A stretch of 64,000 bases of DNA from Nocardioides sp. S-1144. GTDB taxonomy: Bacteria > Actinomycetota > Actinomycetes > Propionibacteriales > Nocardioidaceae. The stretch is taken from positions 1,674,001-1,738,000 of the forward strand of contig NZ_CP040695.2 in the NCBI RefSeq assembly GCF_005954645.2, read 5' to 3'. The notes under the pieces were generated by a model. That model saw only the letters and a list, made by a program, of their open reading frames with translations. It made no database searches and was not told the DNA's origin. Every line of letters begins with the position of its first letter. Position 1 is the first letter of the stretch. This document shows, piece by piece, positions 9,666 through 18,240 of the stretch. Made by a program: the position numbers and the translations under genes.

Positions 9666-10919
9666 GTGACCGCCGACCCGAGCGACCGCTACGACGCCCA
9701 CGCCCGCGAGCGCGTCGTCGAGGAGCCGCCGAAGCGCGTCGACGCGCCGGTGCGGACGCCGTTCGAGCGCGACCGGGCCCGGGTCGTGCACGCGGCGTCG
9801 TCGCGGCGGCTGGCCGCCAAGACCCAGGTGGTGGGGCCGCAGTCCGACGACTTCGTGCGCAACCGGCTGACGCACTCCCTCGAGGTCGCCCAGGTCGCGC
9901 GCGACCTGTCCCGGGCGCTGGGGAGCCAGCCCGACATCGCCGAGACCGCCGCGCTCGCGCACGACCTCGGGCACCCGCCGTTCGGGCACAACGGTGAGCG
10001 GGCCCTGGCCGAGGTGAGCGAGGCGTGCGGCGGGTTCGAGGGCAACGCCCAGACGCTGCGGCTGCTGACCCGGCTCGAGGCGAAGACCTTCGACGGCGAC
10101 CGGTCGGTCGGCCTCAACCTGACCCGGGCGACGCTCGACGCCTGCACGAAGTACCCGTGGGCGCGCGGCGAGGGGCTGCACCCGGTGAAGTTCGGGGTCT
10201 ACGACGACGACCGGCCGGTCTTCGACTGGCTGCGCGCCCCGGGCCCGCACCAGCCTGCGCCGGTCCACCGGCAGTGCCTCGAGGCCCAGGTCATGGACCT
10301 CGCCGACGACGTCGCCTACTCGGTGCACGACGTCGAGGACGGCGTCGTCGCCGGCCGGCTCGACCTCACCCGGCTCGACCGCGCGGCGGTGTGGGACACC
10401 ACCCGCGCCTGGTACCTGCCCGACGCCCACGACGACGACCTCGACGGCGCCCTGGACGCGCTGCTGGCCGTCGACAGCTGGCCGGGCGCGTCGTACGACG
10501 GCAGCCGGCGCCACCTGGCCGCGCTCAAGAACCTCACCAGCGACCTCATCGGCCGGTTCTGCGGCGACGTCCAGCAGGCGACGTTCGCGGCCGGCGACGG
10601 GCCGTTCGTCCGGTTCGAGGCCGACCTGGTGCTGCCGGACCGGACCCTGCTGGAGATCGCGGTGCTCAAGGGGATCGCGGCGCACTACGTCATGCAGGCC
10701 GCCGACCGGATGGCGGTGATGGAGCGCCAGCGCGAGATCCTCACCGACCTCGTCGCCCTGCTCTGCGACCGCGGGCCCGACGCTCTCGACCGGCAGTACG
10801 CCGACGACTGGCGTGCCGCGGCCGACGACGCCGCCCGGCTGCGGGTCGTCGTCGACCAGGTCGCCGCGCTCACCGACGCCAGCGCGGTGGCCCGGCACAC
10901 CCGTCTGACCGGCTCCTGA
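9666..10919 (+). CDS. dgt: deoxyguanosinetriphosphate triphosphohydrolase (dGTPase-like)
   Basis: A 417-residue HD-superfamily enzyme that hydrolyses dNTPs to deoxynucleoside and triphosphate and helps control dNTP pools. The HD motif is AALAHDLGHPPFGHNGE at about residues 98-114, with an upstream histidine in NRLTHSLEVAQ and a downstream Asp in DLADDVAYSVHD. The GTG is set by a TAGGCT -10 box seven bases upstream (leaderless). It lies two genes upstream of dnaG, an association common in actinobacteria. Its 3' end runs into a tandem 11-bp repeat. Confidence 0.93.
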   Translation: MTADPSDRYDAHARERVVEEPPKRVDAPVRTPFERDRARVVHAASSRRLAAKTQVVGPQSDDFVRNRLTHSLEVAQVARDLSRALGSQPDIAETAALAHDLGHPPFGHNGERALAEVSEACGGFEGNAQTLRLLTRLEAKTFDGDRSVGLNLTRATLDACTKYPWARGEGLHPVKFGVYDDDRPVFDWLRAPGPHQPAPVHRQCLEAQVMDLADDVAYSVHDVEDGVVAGRLDLTRLDRAAVWDTTRAWYLPDAHDDDLDGALDALLAVDSWPGASYDGSRRHLAALKNLTSDLIGRFCGDVQQATFAAGDGPFVRFEADLVLPDRTLLEIAVLKGIAAHYVMQAADRMAVMERQREILTDLVALLCDRGPDALDRQYADDWRAAADDAARLRVVVDQVAALTDASAVARHTRLTGS

Positions 10920-10960
10920 CCGGCCCCTGACCGGCCCCTGACCGGCCCCTGACCGGCCCC
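10906..10960 (+). repeat. five tandem 11-bp repeats at the dgt 3' end
   Basis: Unit TGACCGGCCCC, five times in succession; the first copy has one changed base. The dgt stop codon is inside the second copy. The 11-bp length shifts the frame at each unit, and TGA appears in every unit, so changes in copy number would not lengthen the protein. Confidence 0.9.
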
Positions 10961-11004
10961 GACCGGTCGCGACGGGCCACCGGGTCACAACTAGCCTCGA
11001 CGGC

Positions 11005-11922
11005 GTGAGCGAACCCCTCGTCTGGCTGCCCTTCGACCCCGCCGACCTGGGGGAGGTGCCGGCCGGGCTGCGCTACGAGGTCGTCGACCCGGTCGACGGC
11101 GACGTCCCCGGCTCGGTCGGTGACGTCGCCTTCTACGTGCCGCCCTACCGCCTCGGGTCCGAGGTCGCCGACGTGCTCCCGAGGATGTCGTCGCTGGAGG
11201 TCCTCCAGACGCTCACCGCCGGCGTCGACAACGTGCGCGGGGCCGTCCCGGACGGCGTCACGCTGTGCAGCGGCCGCGGGATCCACGACACCTCGACCGC
11301 CGAGCTCGCCCTGACCCTCACCCTGGCCTCGCTGCGCGGCGTCCCCGACCTGGTGCGCGCCCAGGAGCGGCACGCGTGGGCGGGGCAGTGGCGGACCTCG
11401 CTGGCCGACCGCCGCGTGCTGCTGGTCGGCCACGGCGCGATCGGGCAGGCCATCGAGACCCGCCTGACGGCGTTCGAGGCCAGCGTGACCCGGGTCGCGC
11501 GCACCGCCCGCGACGGCGTCCACGCCCTCGACGAGCTGCCCGCGCTGCTCCCGGACGCCGACGTCGTCATCCTCGTCGTGCCGCTCACCGACGAGACCCG
11601 CGGCCTCGTCGACGCCGCGTTCCTCGACCGGATGAAGCACGGCGCGCTGCTCGTGAACGTCGCCCGTGGGCCGGTCGTCGTCACCGACGACCTGCTCGCC
11701 GCGCTGCACTCCGGCCGGGTCACCGCGGCCCTCGACGTCACCGACCCCGAGCCGCTGCCGGCCGACCACCCGCTGTGGGAGGCGCCCGGCGTCCTGGTCT
11801 CCCCGCACGTCGGCGGCCTCAGCTCCGCGATGTGGCCGCGGGCCCACCGCGTCGTGCGCGAGCAGCTGCGCCGCTACGCCGCGGGTGTGCCCCTCCACAA
11901 CGTGATGACGGGCGCGTACTGA
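11005..11922 (+). CDS. D-isomer-specific 2-hydroxyacid dehydrogenase
   Basis: A 305-residue NAD-dependent reductase or dehydrogenase of 2-hydroxy/2-keto acids. Seen: VLLVGHGAIGQAIETRL (Rossmann turn near residue 136), the Arg-containing LVNVARGPVV segment, Glu in TDPEPLPADHPLW and the catalytic His in SPHVGGLS. The substrate is uncertain. The GTG is supported by TAGCCT seven bases upstream (leaderless). It sits between dgt and dnaG. Confidence 0.88.
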   Translation: MSEPLVWLPFDPADLGEVPAGLRYEVVDPVDGDVPGSVGDVAFYVPPYRLGSEVADVLPRMSSLEVLQTLTAGVDNVRGAVPDGVTLCSGRGIHDTSTAELALTLTLASLRGVPDLVRAQERHAWAGQWRTSLADRRVLLVGHGAIGQAIETRLTAFEASVTRVARTARDGVHALDELPALLPDADVVILVVPLTDETRGLVDAAFLDRMKHGALLVNVARGPVVVTDDLLAALHSGRVTAALDVTDPEPLPADHPLWEAPGVLVSPHVGGLSSAMWPRAHRVVREQLRRYAAGVPLHNVMTGAY

Positions 11923-11951
11923 GGTCGCGACCGCGCCCGTAGGATCGCCCC

Positions 11952-13826
11952 GTGGCCGGCCGGATCCGAGAGGACGACATCGCAGCGGTGCGGGAGAAGG
12001 TCCGCATCGACGAGGTGATCGGCGACTACGTCACCCTCCGCAGCGCCGGCGGCGGCTCGTTCAAGGGGCTGTGCCCCTTCCACGACGAGAAGTCGCCGTC
12101 GTTCAACGTCAACCCCTCGCGCGGCTTCTTCCACTGCTTCGGCTGCCAGAAGGGCGGCGACGTCCTCACCTTCCTGATGGACATCGACGGGCTCTCGTTC
12201 TCCGAGGCGATCGAGCGGCTGGCCGACAAGGTCGGCATCCAGCTGCGCCGGGAGGACGGCGACGGCCGCGACGACCGGCCCAAGGGTCCGCCGCGCCAGC
12301 GGCTCGTCGAGGCCAACCGCGTCGCGCAGGAGTACTACGCCGACCAGCTCAACGGTCCCGACGCCGAGGCGGGCCGCACCTTCCTGCAGGAGCGCGGCTT
12401 CGACCAGGCCGCGGCCGAGCACTTCGGGATGGGCTTCGCCCCGCGCGAGGGCGAGGCGCTCTGGAAGCACCTGCGGGGGCGCGGCTTCAGCCAGGACGAG
12501 GCGGTCGCCGCCGGCGTCGTCGCGGTCGGCCGGTCGGCCTACGACCGGTTCCGCGGCAGACTGCTGTGGCCGATCCGCGACCCCAGCGGCGCCACGATCG
12601 GCTTCGGGGCACGCCGGATCTTCGACGACGACAAGATCGAGGCCAAGTACCTCAACACCCCCGAGACCACGCTCTACAAGAAGAGTCAGGTGCTCTACGG
12701 GATCGACCTGGCCCGGTCCTCGATCGGCAAGGTCTCGCAGGCCGTCGTGGTCGAGGGCTACACCGACGTGATGGCCTGCCACCTCGCCGGCATCACCACC
12801 GCCGTCGCGAGCTGCGGCACGGCGTTCGGCGACGACCACACCCGCGTCCTGCGCCGGTTCATGATGGACCACGACGAGTTCCGCGGCGAGGTGATCTTCA
12901 CCTTCGACGGCGACGCCGCCGGCCAGAACGCCGCCCTGAAGGCCTTCGCCGGCGACCAGAAGTTCGTGTCCCAGACCTACGTGGCCGTCCAGCCAGAGGG
13001 GCTCGACCCGTGCGACCTGCGGATCCGCGACGGCGACGCGGCCGTTCGCGACCTGGTCGCGCGCCGCCAGCCGCTGTACCGCTTCGTGCTGGGCAACATC
13101 GTCGGCAAGTACGACCTCGACCGCGCCGACGGGCGGGTCGACGCGATGCGTGAGAGCGCCCGGCTGGTGGCCTCCATCCGCGACCAGTCGAAGGTGACCG
13201 CCTTCGCGCAGGAGATCAGCAAGATGATCGGCTCCGACATCGACACCAACGTCGTCCTCTCCGAGGTGCAGCGCGCCGCGCGCCGCAAGCCGGGCGAGGA
13301 GCCGCAGCGCAGCGAGCCGGCGCCGGCGCGGCCGCGCAACGCCGTCCCCCCGCTGAGCGACCCGCGGTTCACGATCGAGCGCGAGACGCTCAAGCTGGTG
13401 CTGCAGCACCCGATGGCGATCGGCCGCACGACCGCCGACATCGGGCCCAACGACTTCACCCACCCCACCTACCGCGGCGTGTGGGAGCTCGTGGCCGCCG
13501 CCGGCGGCACGGTGGCCGGCTCCGACGACCCCGGCTGGGTGTCGCGGCTGCGCGACTCCGCCACCGACCCGGCCGTCTCGTCGGTCCTCAGCGCGCTCGC
13601 CGTCGAGCCGCTGATGAAGGAGCCCCCGGACGCCGCCTACGTCACCCTGTACGTCGTCCGGCTGCTCGAGCTCACCGCGCTGCGCCGGATCGCGGCGGTC
13701 AAGGGCCGGATGCAGCGCACCAACCCCGAGCAGGTCGACGAGTACCGCCGGATGTTCGGCGAGCTCGCCGCCCTGGAGCAGTACCGCCGCAACCTGCGCG
13801 ACCGGATCGTCGGGGGACCGGTGTGA
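11952..13826 (+). CDS. dnaG: DNA primase
   Basis: A 624-residue primase that makes RNA primers at the replication fork. The N-terminal zinc-binding domain has Cys41, His44, Cys62 and Cys65 (CPFH, CFGC). The TOPRIM core follows, with VVVEGYTDVMA and FTFDGDAAGQ as the acidic metal motifs. The C-terminal DnaB-interacting helical region begins at about residue 470. The length is normal. The GTG has a TAGGAT box six bases upstream, so the mRNA is probably leaderless. The stop overlaps the next gene by four bases. Confidence 0.97.
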   Translation: MAGRIREDDIAAVREKVRIDEVIGDYVTLRSAGGGSFKGLCPFHDEKSPSFNVNPSRGFFHCFGCQKGGDVLTFLMDIDGLSFSEAIERLADKVGIQLRREDGDGRDDRPKGPPRQRLVEANRVAQEYYADQLNGPDAEAGRTFLQERGFDQAAAEHFGMGFAPREGEALWKHLRGRGFSQDEAVAAGVVAVGRSAYDRFRGRLLWPIRDPSGATIGFGARRIFDDDKIEAKYLNTPETTLYKKSQVLYGIDLARSSIGKVSQAVVVEGYTDVMACHLAGITTAVASCGTAFGDDHTRVLRRFMMDHDEFRGEVIFTFDGDAAGQNAALKAFAGDQKFVSQTYVAVQPEGLDPCDLRIRDGDAAVRDLVARRQPLYRFVLGNIVGKYDLDRADGRVDAMRESARLVASIRDQSKVTAFAQEISKMIGSDIDTNVVLSEVQRAARRKPGEEPQRSEPAPARPRNAVPPLSDPRFTIERETLKLVLQHPMAIGRTTADIGPNDFTHPTYRGVWELVAAAGGTVAGSDDPGWVSRLRDSATDPAVSSVLSALAVEPLMKEPPDAAYVTLYVVRLLELTALRRIAAVKGRMQRTNPEQVDEYRRMFGELAALEQYRRNLRDRIVGGPV

Positions 13827-14311
13827 GGGGTGGACGCCGGGAGGCCCGACCCGAGCTGCCCGTCGCCAGGGGCGAGCGGCTGCTGGCGTGGGCGACGACC
13901 ACCGAGGGACAGGCCTTCGGCGGCACCCGCGACGCCTTCTACGCCCCGGAGCGGGTGCCGTGGGAGCAGGTCGAGGCCGCCGACTGGGACCGCGACACCA
14001 CCACGCTGCGGGTCAGCGAGGTCGGCAGCTGGGGTGACCACCGCGCCGAGCACGTGTTCGTCGTCGAGGAGCCGGGCCGGCTGCTCGAGCTGGTGCGCGA
14101 GAGGGTCACCGCCTCCGTCGTCCTCCAGCGTCACGTGCCGCTCGCCGGGCGTCGAGGGGTGCGCGTGATCGCCCGTCGCGCCCCCGGTGGCGGGGGCGAG
14201 GTGTCCTGGGTCTTCGAGTACGACGAGGGCATCGACCCCGACGACCCCGTCGTCCGGCTCGCCGCCGCCGAGGCCCTGCAGGCCGCGCGCGACGAGGTCG
14301 GCATCGGCTGA
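13823..14311 (+). CDS. conserved hypothetical protein coupled to dnaG
   Basis: A 162-residue protein, not recognised. It has no signal peptide or membrane helix. A beta-rich middle (ERVPWEQVEAADWDRDTTTLRV at about 37-58, then EHVFVVEEPGRLLELVRERV) and the C-terminal AAAEALQAARDEVGIG suggest a cytoplasmic PH-like or sensor fold, but no family is claimed. The GTG at 13823 overlaps the dnaG stop (GTGA), which implies translational coupling. Confidence 0.75.
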   Translation: MRGGRREARPELPVARGERLLAWATTTEGQAFGGTRDAFYAPERVPWEQVEAADWDRDTTTLRVSEVGSWGDHRAEHVFVVEEPGRLLELVRERVTASVVLQRHVPLAGRRGVRVIARRAPGGGGEVSWVFEYDEGIDPDDPVVRLAAAEALQAARDEVGIG

Positions 14312-14374
14312 GCCGCCGGGTGGGTGGCCCGATTCTGCGTCCGCCACGGACCTTGCTAACGTATCCCCGCACGA

Positions 14375-14447
14375 TCCCCTGTAGCTCAGCTGGCAGAGCG
14401 CTTGACTGTTAATCAGGATGTCGTTGGTTCGAGTCCAACCGGGGGAG
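14375..14447 (+). tRNA. tRNA-Asn (GTT)
   Basis: A 73-nt cloverleaf with acceptor TCCCCTG pairing CGGGGGA, D-arm TAGCTCAGCTGGCAGAGC, anticodon loop CTGTTAA and T-loop TTCGAGT. CCA is not encoded. It marks the left edge of the accessory region. Confidence 0.97.
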
Positions 14448-14479
14448 CCGCAGACCTGAGGCACCATCCAGGTCACCTG

Positions 14480-14530
14480 CACCCGGGCCCCGCCCCCAGT
14501 CTCCTGGGGGCGGGGCCCGGGTGTTTCTCG
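14480..14530 (+). terminator. intrinsic terminator after tRNA-Asn
   Basis: Perfect 20-bp arms (14480-14499 and 14504-14523) around a TCTC loop, followed by TTTCTC. Confidence 0.85.
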
Positions 14531-14671
14531 TGGTTCTCACCGACCAGGTGTTGGCTGCTCTCGTGGAGCCGGGTCTCGTCCGCCTGGCCGTGGTCACGTG
14601 TCTCGAGCTCGTGGTGCGCAGGTCGTTGGTGAGACGGATCGCGACGGCGCGACGGCCCTGGCGCGTCGGTG

Positions 14672-15025
14672 CTACGGAAGGACCACCGCCGCCACCTCGG
14701 GGGTCAGGTCGCTGACCTCCGCGCCTCGGGCGAGGTAGATCGCCCGAGCGTTGACGGGGGAGACAACCGCAACCCGGGGATCGACCCCGTCGACGTCGTG
14801 CATCGCCATCTCGGAGGTGTACGGGCCCCCGTCCCCGCAGCCCGTCTCGGTCCCTGACCCCAGCGCGTCCCGGGGCGTGACCTCCGCCGTCGTCTCGTGC
14901 GCGACGTAGGTCCGCCCGTCGAACTCGTAGGTGCTGGGGCAGGGATCCTCGCCGCGAGGATCAGGCGCCACCAGGGCGACGGCACCCAGGACCACCGCGC
15001 TTCCGAGGACGACGACGCGCTTCAT
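14672..15025 (-). CDS. small secreted hypothetical protein
   Basis: 117 residues from the ATG at 15025. MKRVVVLGSAVVLGAVALVA is a signal peptide or N-terminal anchor. The mature part has two cysteines (DPCPSTYEF, ETGCGDGG), which could form a disulphide. TATCGT lies six bases before the ATG, as in the leaderless genes here, and supports this start over an upstream one at 15085. Family not recognised. Confidence 0.6.
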   Translation of the reverse strand: MKRVVVLGSAVVLGAVALVAPDPRGEDPCPSTYEFDGRTYVAHETTAEVTPRDALGSGTETGCGDGGPYTSEMAMHDVDGVDPRVAVVSPVNARAIYLARGAEVSDLTPEVAAVVLP

Positions 15026-15222
15026 GGGCGGACGATAGCGTCCCGGCCCGACCACGCAGGCTCGCTCGAGCCGAGTCGTCGGCACGCGCCGCGGTGCTGG
15101 CTCCGCCAGCCGGGCCGCGGGGACCGTCCGTGCGTCGGGTCCACCCCGGAGTGGCGTGGCGTGACCGTGCCGGCTGGTCGAGAACTTGCGACACGAGCCC
15201 GATCGTCTGGTGGACTGTGCGG

Positions 15223-15426
15223 ATGCGTTCCCGGTGGGTCATCGTCGTGCTGTCCCTCTGCTCGGGCCTCCTGGGGTACGCGCTCAACGACGGCGGCGCC
15301 CGCTTGGACGCGTGTCAGGACGAGGTGCGCTGGTGGCGCGACTCCGTTGCGACGACCTCCGCCGTGGGTGATGGGCTCGTCGGCCGGGGAACCGCCGACG
15401 GCGAGGACGAGTGTCTCCCCGAGTAG
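15223..15426 (+). CDS. small single-pass membrane or exported protein
   Basis: 67 residues: MRSRWVIVVLSLCSGLLGYA forms one hydrophobic N-terminal segment. A polar, acidic tail follows with two cysteines (LDACQDEVRWW, DECLPE). The start is chosen at the hydrophobic segment; a GTG two codons earlier is equally possible. Not recognised. Confidence 0.4.
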   Translation: MRSRWVIVVLSLCSGLLGYALNDGGARLDACQDEVRWWRDSVATTSAVGDGLVGRGTADGEDECLPE

Positions 15427-15510
15427 GCGCCCCCGAGCTGTCCCGGCGCGAGCCTCGTCCGGTCACCCGGCTCAGGGGCCGACGGTCGAGGGCCGGGGCA
15501 TACTCCTGTC

Positions 15511-15753
15511 ATGACGACGGCTCTCGTGCTCGGTGCCACCTCCGCGGTCCTGGCGTTGGTCCTCCTGACCGCCGTCGGGGCGCACGAGCGCGGGACGCGG
15601 TGGCCCGTTGCCGTCCTGGTCGGCATCGCCTTCCCAGCGACCTGGGTGGTCTGGTACCTCCGGGACGACTCGCACGGGGACCGTCGTCACGTCGTCCGCG
15701 CGCGATCCGCACGAGCGGGGGACGCAGGAGGAGCGGGCGTCAGCCGCGCTTGA
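15511..15753 (+). CDS. small two-helix membrane protein
   Basis: 80 residues with hydrophobic segments at about 4-24 and 31-49 and a basic C-terminal tail. CATACT lies six bases before the ATG, the same spacing as other leaderless starts. It overlaps the 3' end of the convergent gene at 15740 by 14 bases. Not recognised. Confidence 0.45.
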   Translation: MTTALVLGATSAVLALVLLTAVGAHERGTRWPVAVLVGIAFPATWVVWYLRDDSHGDRRHVVRARSARAGDAGGAGVSRA

Positions 15754-16333
15754 TCGTGGCGCCCAACCGGAACTGGTCGGGCAGCTTGCGGGCGCCGTCG
15801 CGATGGGCGTCGTCGAAGACGACGGCAGCCTGATCCTCGGGAGCAGCGAGAGCACGGGCGACTCCGAAGCCGAACCGTGCCTCCGGCGGCGACCCGAAGC
15901 AGTCGACCGGAATCACGAACCTGTACGACTGGGTTCGCCGGACCGTTCGCGCCGACCCTCCCACGCACCTGCTGAGCGAGCCCTTGACGAGAACCCGCAC
16001 CCCACCGTCCCGCGTCGACTGGGCGTCGTACCGATGACCGCCGGCGCCGATCCCGACAGCCGCGCGAGCGCGCGGGTCGAGGTGTCGGACCCTCCCGACC
16101 ACGACCAGGTGGTGGCGGGTGAAGCTGAACCAGACGCGAACGATGTCGGCACCCGTCTCGCCCGCGGCATCCGCGACGGACCCCTCTCCCGTGAAGATGT
16201 CGTAGACGAAGGCGGTGGCGTCCCCGACGGCGTCGACCCGGACGGCCTGGTCGGCCCGAGCCGGCGTCACGGCCAGTCCCAGGGAAGCGGAGACCACGAG
16301 CGCAGCGAGTCCGGTCCGGCGCAACTTCTTCAT
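15740..16333 (-). CDS. secreted hypothetical protein
   Basis: 197 residues from the ATG at 16333. A signal peptide (MKKLRRTGLAALVVSASLGL, ending near ARADQA) is followed by a beta-rich mature domain with two cysteines (SRCVGGS, VDCFGSPP). VVVGRVRHLDPRA and FVIPVDCFGSP alternate as strands. Probably an extracellular or cell-wall protein; no family recognised. The longer start at 16381 would bury the signal peptide, so it was rejected. Confidence 0.65.
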   Translation of the reverse strand: MKKLRRTGLAALVVSASLGLAVTPARADQAVRVDAVGDATAFVYDIFTGEGSVADAAGETGADIVRVWFSFTRHHLVVVGRVRHLDPRARAAVGIGAGGHRYDAQSTRDGGVRVLVKGSLSRCVGGSARTVRRTQSYRFVIPVDCFGSPPEARFGFGVARALAAPEDQAAVVFDDAHRDGARKLPDQFRLGATIKRG

Positions 16334-16460
16334 GACCCGAACCCTGGCATCCTGCCCACGTTCCCGCATGAGGTTGCGCACTCAGACGTTCTGGGCCGAC
16401 CCGACGACTCCACGACCGGGCCCAGGGTTCGACTTCTCGATCGGTGTCGACACGGGAACG

Positions 16461-16489
16461 GGCCGGCGTCCTCGGTGAGGACGCCGGCC
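16461..16489 (-). terminator. hairpin downstream of the 16509 remnant
   Basis: 13-bp arms GGCCGGCGTCCTC and GAGGACGCCGGCC around GGT. No U-tract on the minus strand, but it sits 20 bases past the stop of the minus-strand reading frame that ends at 16509. Confidence 0.5.
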
Positions 16490-16508
16490 CGGCCCGGGAG
16501 GTGGGGGA

Positions 16509-16867
16509 TCAGCGGGTGGTGCGGACCGTGCGGGTGTCGGAGGCGGTGCCACCGGCGCCGACGGCCTTGACGTTCCAGATGTTCTTGAGCGGACGCTGCC
16601 CGAAGCGCCAGGGATCTGTACCAAGACCGGACTCTCCGGAGCCATCCTGGTCGAGTTGGAAGCGTCCCTGGGCATCCCTCCCGTCGAGGTGACCTGACGG
16701 GCGACGGCCGACCTTGACGCAACCAGCTCGATCTGGCTGGAGAGCGCTGTGGTCAGACGCCGGACGGTGGTGAGATAGGACGGTCCGAGCCGGCTCAGGG
16801 TCGTGACCTACCAGTTCCGTCGCTGTCCGAGGTGAGCGATATCCACCTCCCTCAGGCCACTGCCGGC
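16509..16867 (-). pseudogene. 3' remnant of a secreted/surface protein gene
   Basis: The last ~45 codons (WRFGQRPLKNIWNVKAVGAG and the terminal DTRTVRTTR) look like the Ig-like or beta-sandwich end of an actinobacterial secreted protein. Upstream of about 16680 the frame loses any protein-like character, and there is no start or signal peptide. It reads as a truncated gene; a short functional gene is unlikely. The remaining DNA of the 16334-16867 interval shows nothing else. Confidence 0.4.
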
Positions 16868-17743
16868 TCACCCTAGGGCGGTCTCCAGCGCCTCCTCGGC
16901 ACGGCCCTCGATGTCCGGCACAACGCCGGTACCTTCCCAGTTGCTCCCGGTTACAGCGTTGACGGAGCGCGCCGTGGGCACGTGCAGCTGGAGGTGAGGA
17001 GTCAGGTCGAACGCCTCACGCGGGTGGGCACCGCCGCGTGTCGTCTCGCCGACGACCCCTGCCCGGCCAAGGGCCTGCAGGTCGTAGGCAACTTCCTCGC
17101 CGCCACTGAACGTCCGAGCGCTGGTGAGCACGACCACCGGCACCTCGGCGGGGACCCGAGGGGAGACCGTCGGGGTCGTGTACGACGAGTCGATGATGCC
17201 GTCGCGCCGGACCAGGTCCTGCAGGTGCACCGGCTCGTCACCGCACAGGTGGCTGACCAGCAGGGCAACCGATTCCGGTACGCCGCCCACGCAGCTGCGC
17301 ACGTCCAGGACTAGCCGGGTGGCTCCACCCAGGAGCGTGAAGGCCGCAGCGGCGGCCGGAGCGAGATGCTCCGGGGGTGGGATGACAGGTCCGATGACGA
17401 CGAGACCTGCGTTGCCCTCCAGGCGACGCACCTCGCTGATGCCCGGCCCCTGCTCCCGCACCATCGCGGCAAACCAGGTCCGGACCGCGGCGTCGTCGTC
17501 CTCGGGCGGGACGCCTTGGGGGTAGTGCCTCACCCGCAGGTGCCGGTCGCCGTTCATCATCTGCAACGCGACGGTCAGCGTCTCGGCGTCAGCCGCATCG
17601 TCATCGCACAGCGAGATCCCGACGAGTCCGGCGGCGATCTGATCAGCGACATCTGGGAACACGTAATGGGCGCGGACCAGGTCCTGCACGCGAGAGATGA
17701 TCATGTCCGCAGTGTCGATGGGCCCTTGACGAAGCGTCCACAT
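16868..17743 (-). CDS. S41-family (C-terminal-processing/tricorn-like) peptidase
   Basis: 291 residues. The N-terminus (DLVRAHYVFPDVADQIAAGL) matches the helical IRBP-type N-domain. The S41 core follows with LVLDVRSCVGG and the nucleophile Ser213 in TSARTFSGGEE, then GETTRGGAHP. There is no signal peptide, so it is cytoplasmic, unlike most CtpA proteases. An alternative ATG at 17704 begins exactly at the domain and would leave a more normal 56-base gap to the divergent regulator. The substrate is unknown. Confidence 0.85.
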   Translation of the reverse strand: MWTLRQGPIDTADMIISRVQDLVRAHYVFPDVADQIAAGLVGISLCDDDAADAETLTVALQMMNGDRHLRVRHYPQGVPPEDDDAAVRTWFAAMVREQGPGISEVRRLEGNAGLVVIGPVIPPPEHLAPAAAAAFTLLGGATRLVLDVRSCVGGVPESVALLVSHLCGDEPVHLQDLVRRDGIIDSSYTTPTVSPRVPAEVPVVVLTSARTFSGGEEVAYDLQALGRAGVVGETTRGGAHPREAFDLTPHLQLHVPTARSVNAVTGSNWEGTGVVPDIEGRAEEALETALG

Positions 17744-17760
17744 CTCTTGACGCTTGATTG

Positions 17761-18240
17761 GTGACCGAGCCGATCGAGACCACCAACGCGACCCAGCTGA
17801 GTGCCTTCGCCCATCCGATGCGGCACCGCATCTGGCGCGAGGTGCCTCCGGACGGAATTACTGTCAGTCAGCTCACCCACCGGCTGGCCACCAACAAGGG
17901 CAACGTCGCCCACCACGTGAAGGTGCTGGTCGCCGCAGGTCTCCTGGCTCCCGCCCACACCCGCACCGTCCGCGGGGGCACCGAGCAGTACTACGTCCGC
18001 ACAGCTCGGAGGCTCCGGCTCGCTGGCGGGTCCCGGGCCGCGACGCGGGCGATGTTCTACTCGATTGCCGAGGAGGTGGAGGCGGCACCTGATCCGATGA
18101 TCAACCACCGCACGATCCGGCTCACCCGTCCGCAGGCCGACGCCGTGGCCAAGCACCTCGACCGCGTTGTCAACGAGTTGGAGCCCGCGGGCGAGCGCGA
18201 GGCGACGTACAGCGTGCTCGTCAGCGTCTATCGGCGGTGA
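17761..18240 (+). CDS. winged-helix (ArsR/HTH_20-type) regulator
   Basis: 159 residues from the GTG at 17761. The DNA-binding domain spans residues ~10-75: SAFAHPMRHRIWREV, then ITVSQLTHRLATNKGNVAHH as the recognition helix-turn-helix and an RTVRGGTEQYY wing. The C-terminal half is helical with RLTRPQADAVAKHLDRVV. It is divergent from the S41 peptidase with only 17 bases between the longest starts, so it probably controls that gene and itself. The signal is unknown; no metal-binding Cys/His pair of ArsR metal sensors is seen. Confidence 0.85.
   Translation: MTEPIETTNATQLSAFAHPMRHRIWREVPPDGITVSQLTHRLATNKGNVAHHVKVLVAAGLLAPAHTRTVRGGTEQYYVRTARRLRLAGGSRAATRAMFYSIAEEVEAAPDPMINHRTIRLTRPQADAVAKHLDRVVNELEPAGEREATYSVLVSVYRR

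Noticed and set aside
10906..10960. CRISPR-like array
   Set aside because: Eleven-bp units without spacers; a simple tandem repeat.
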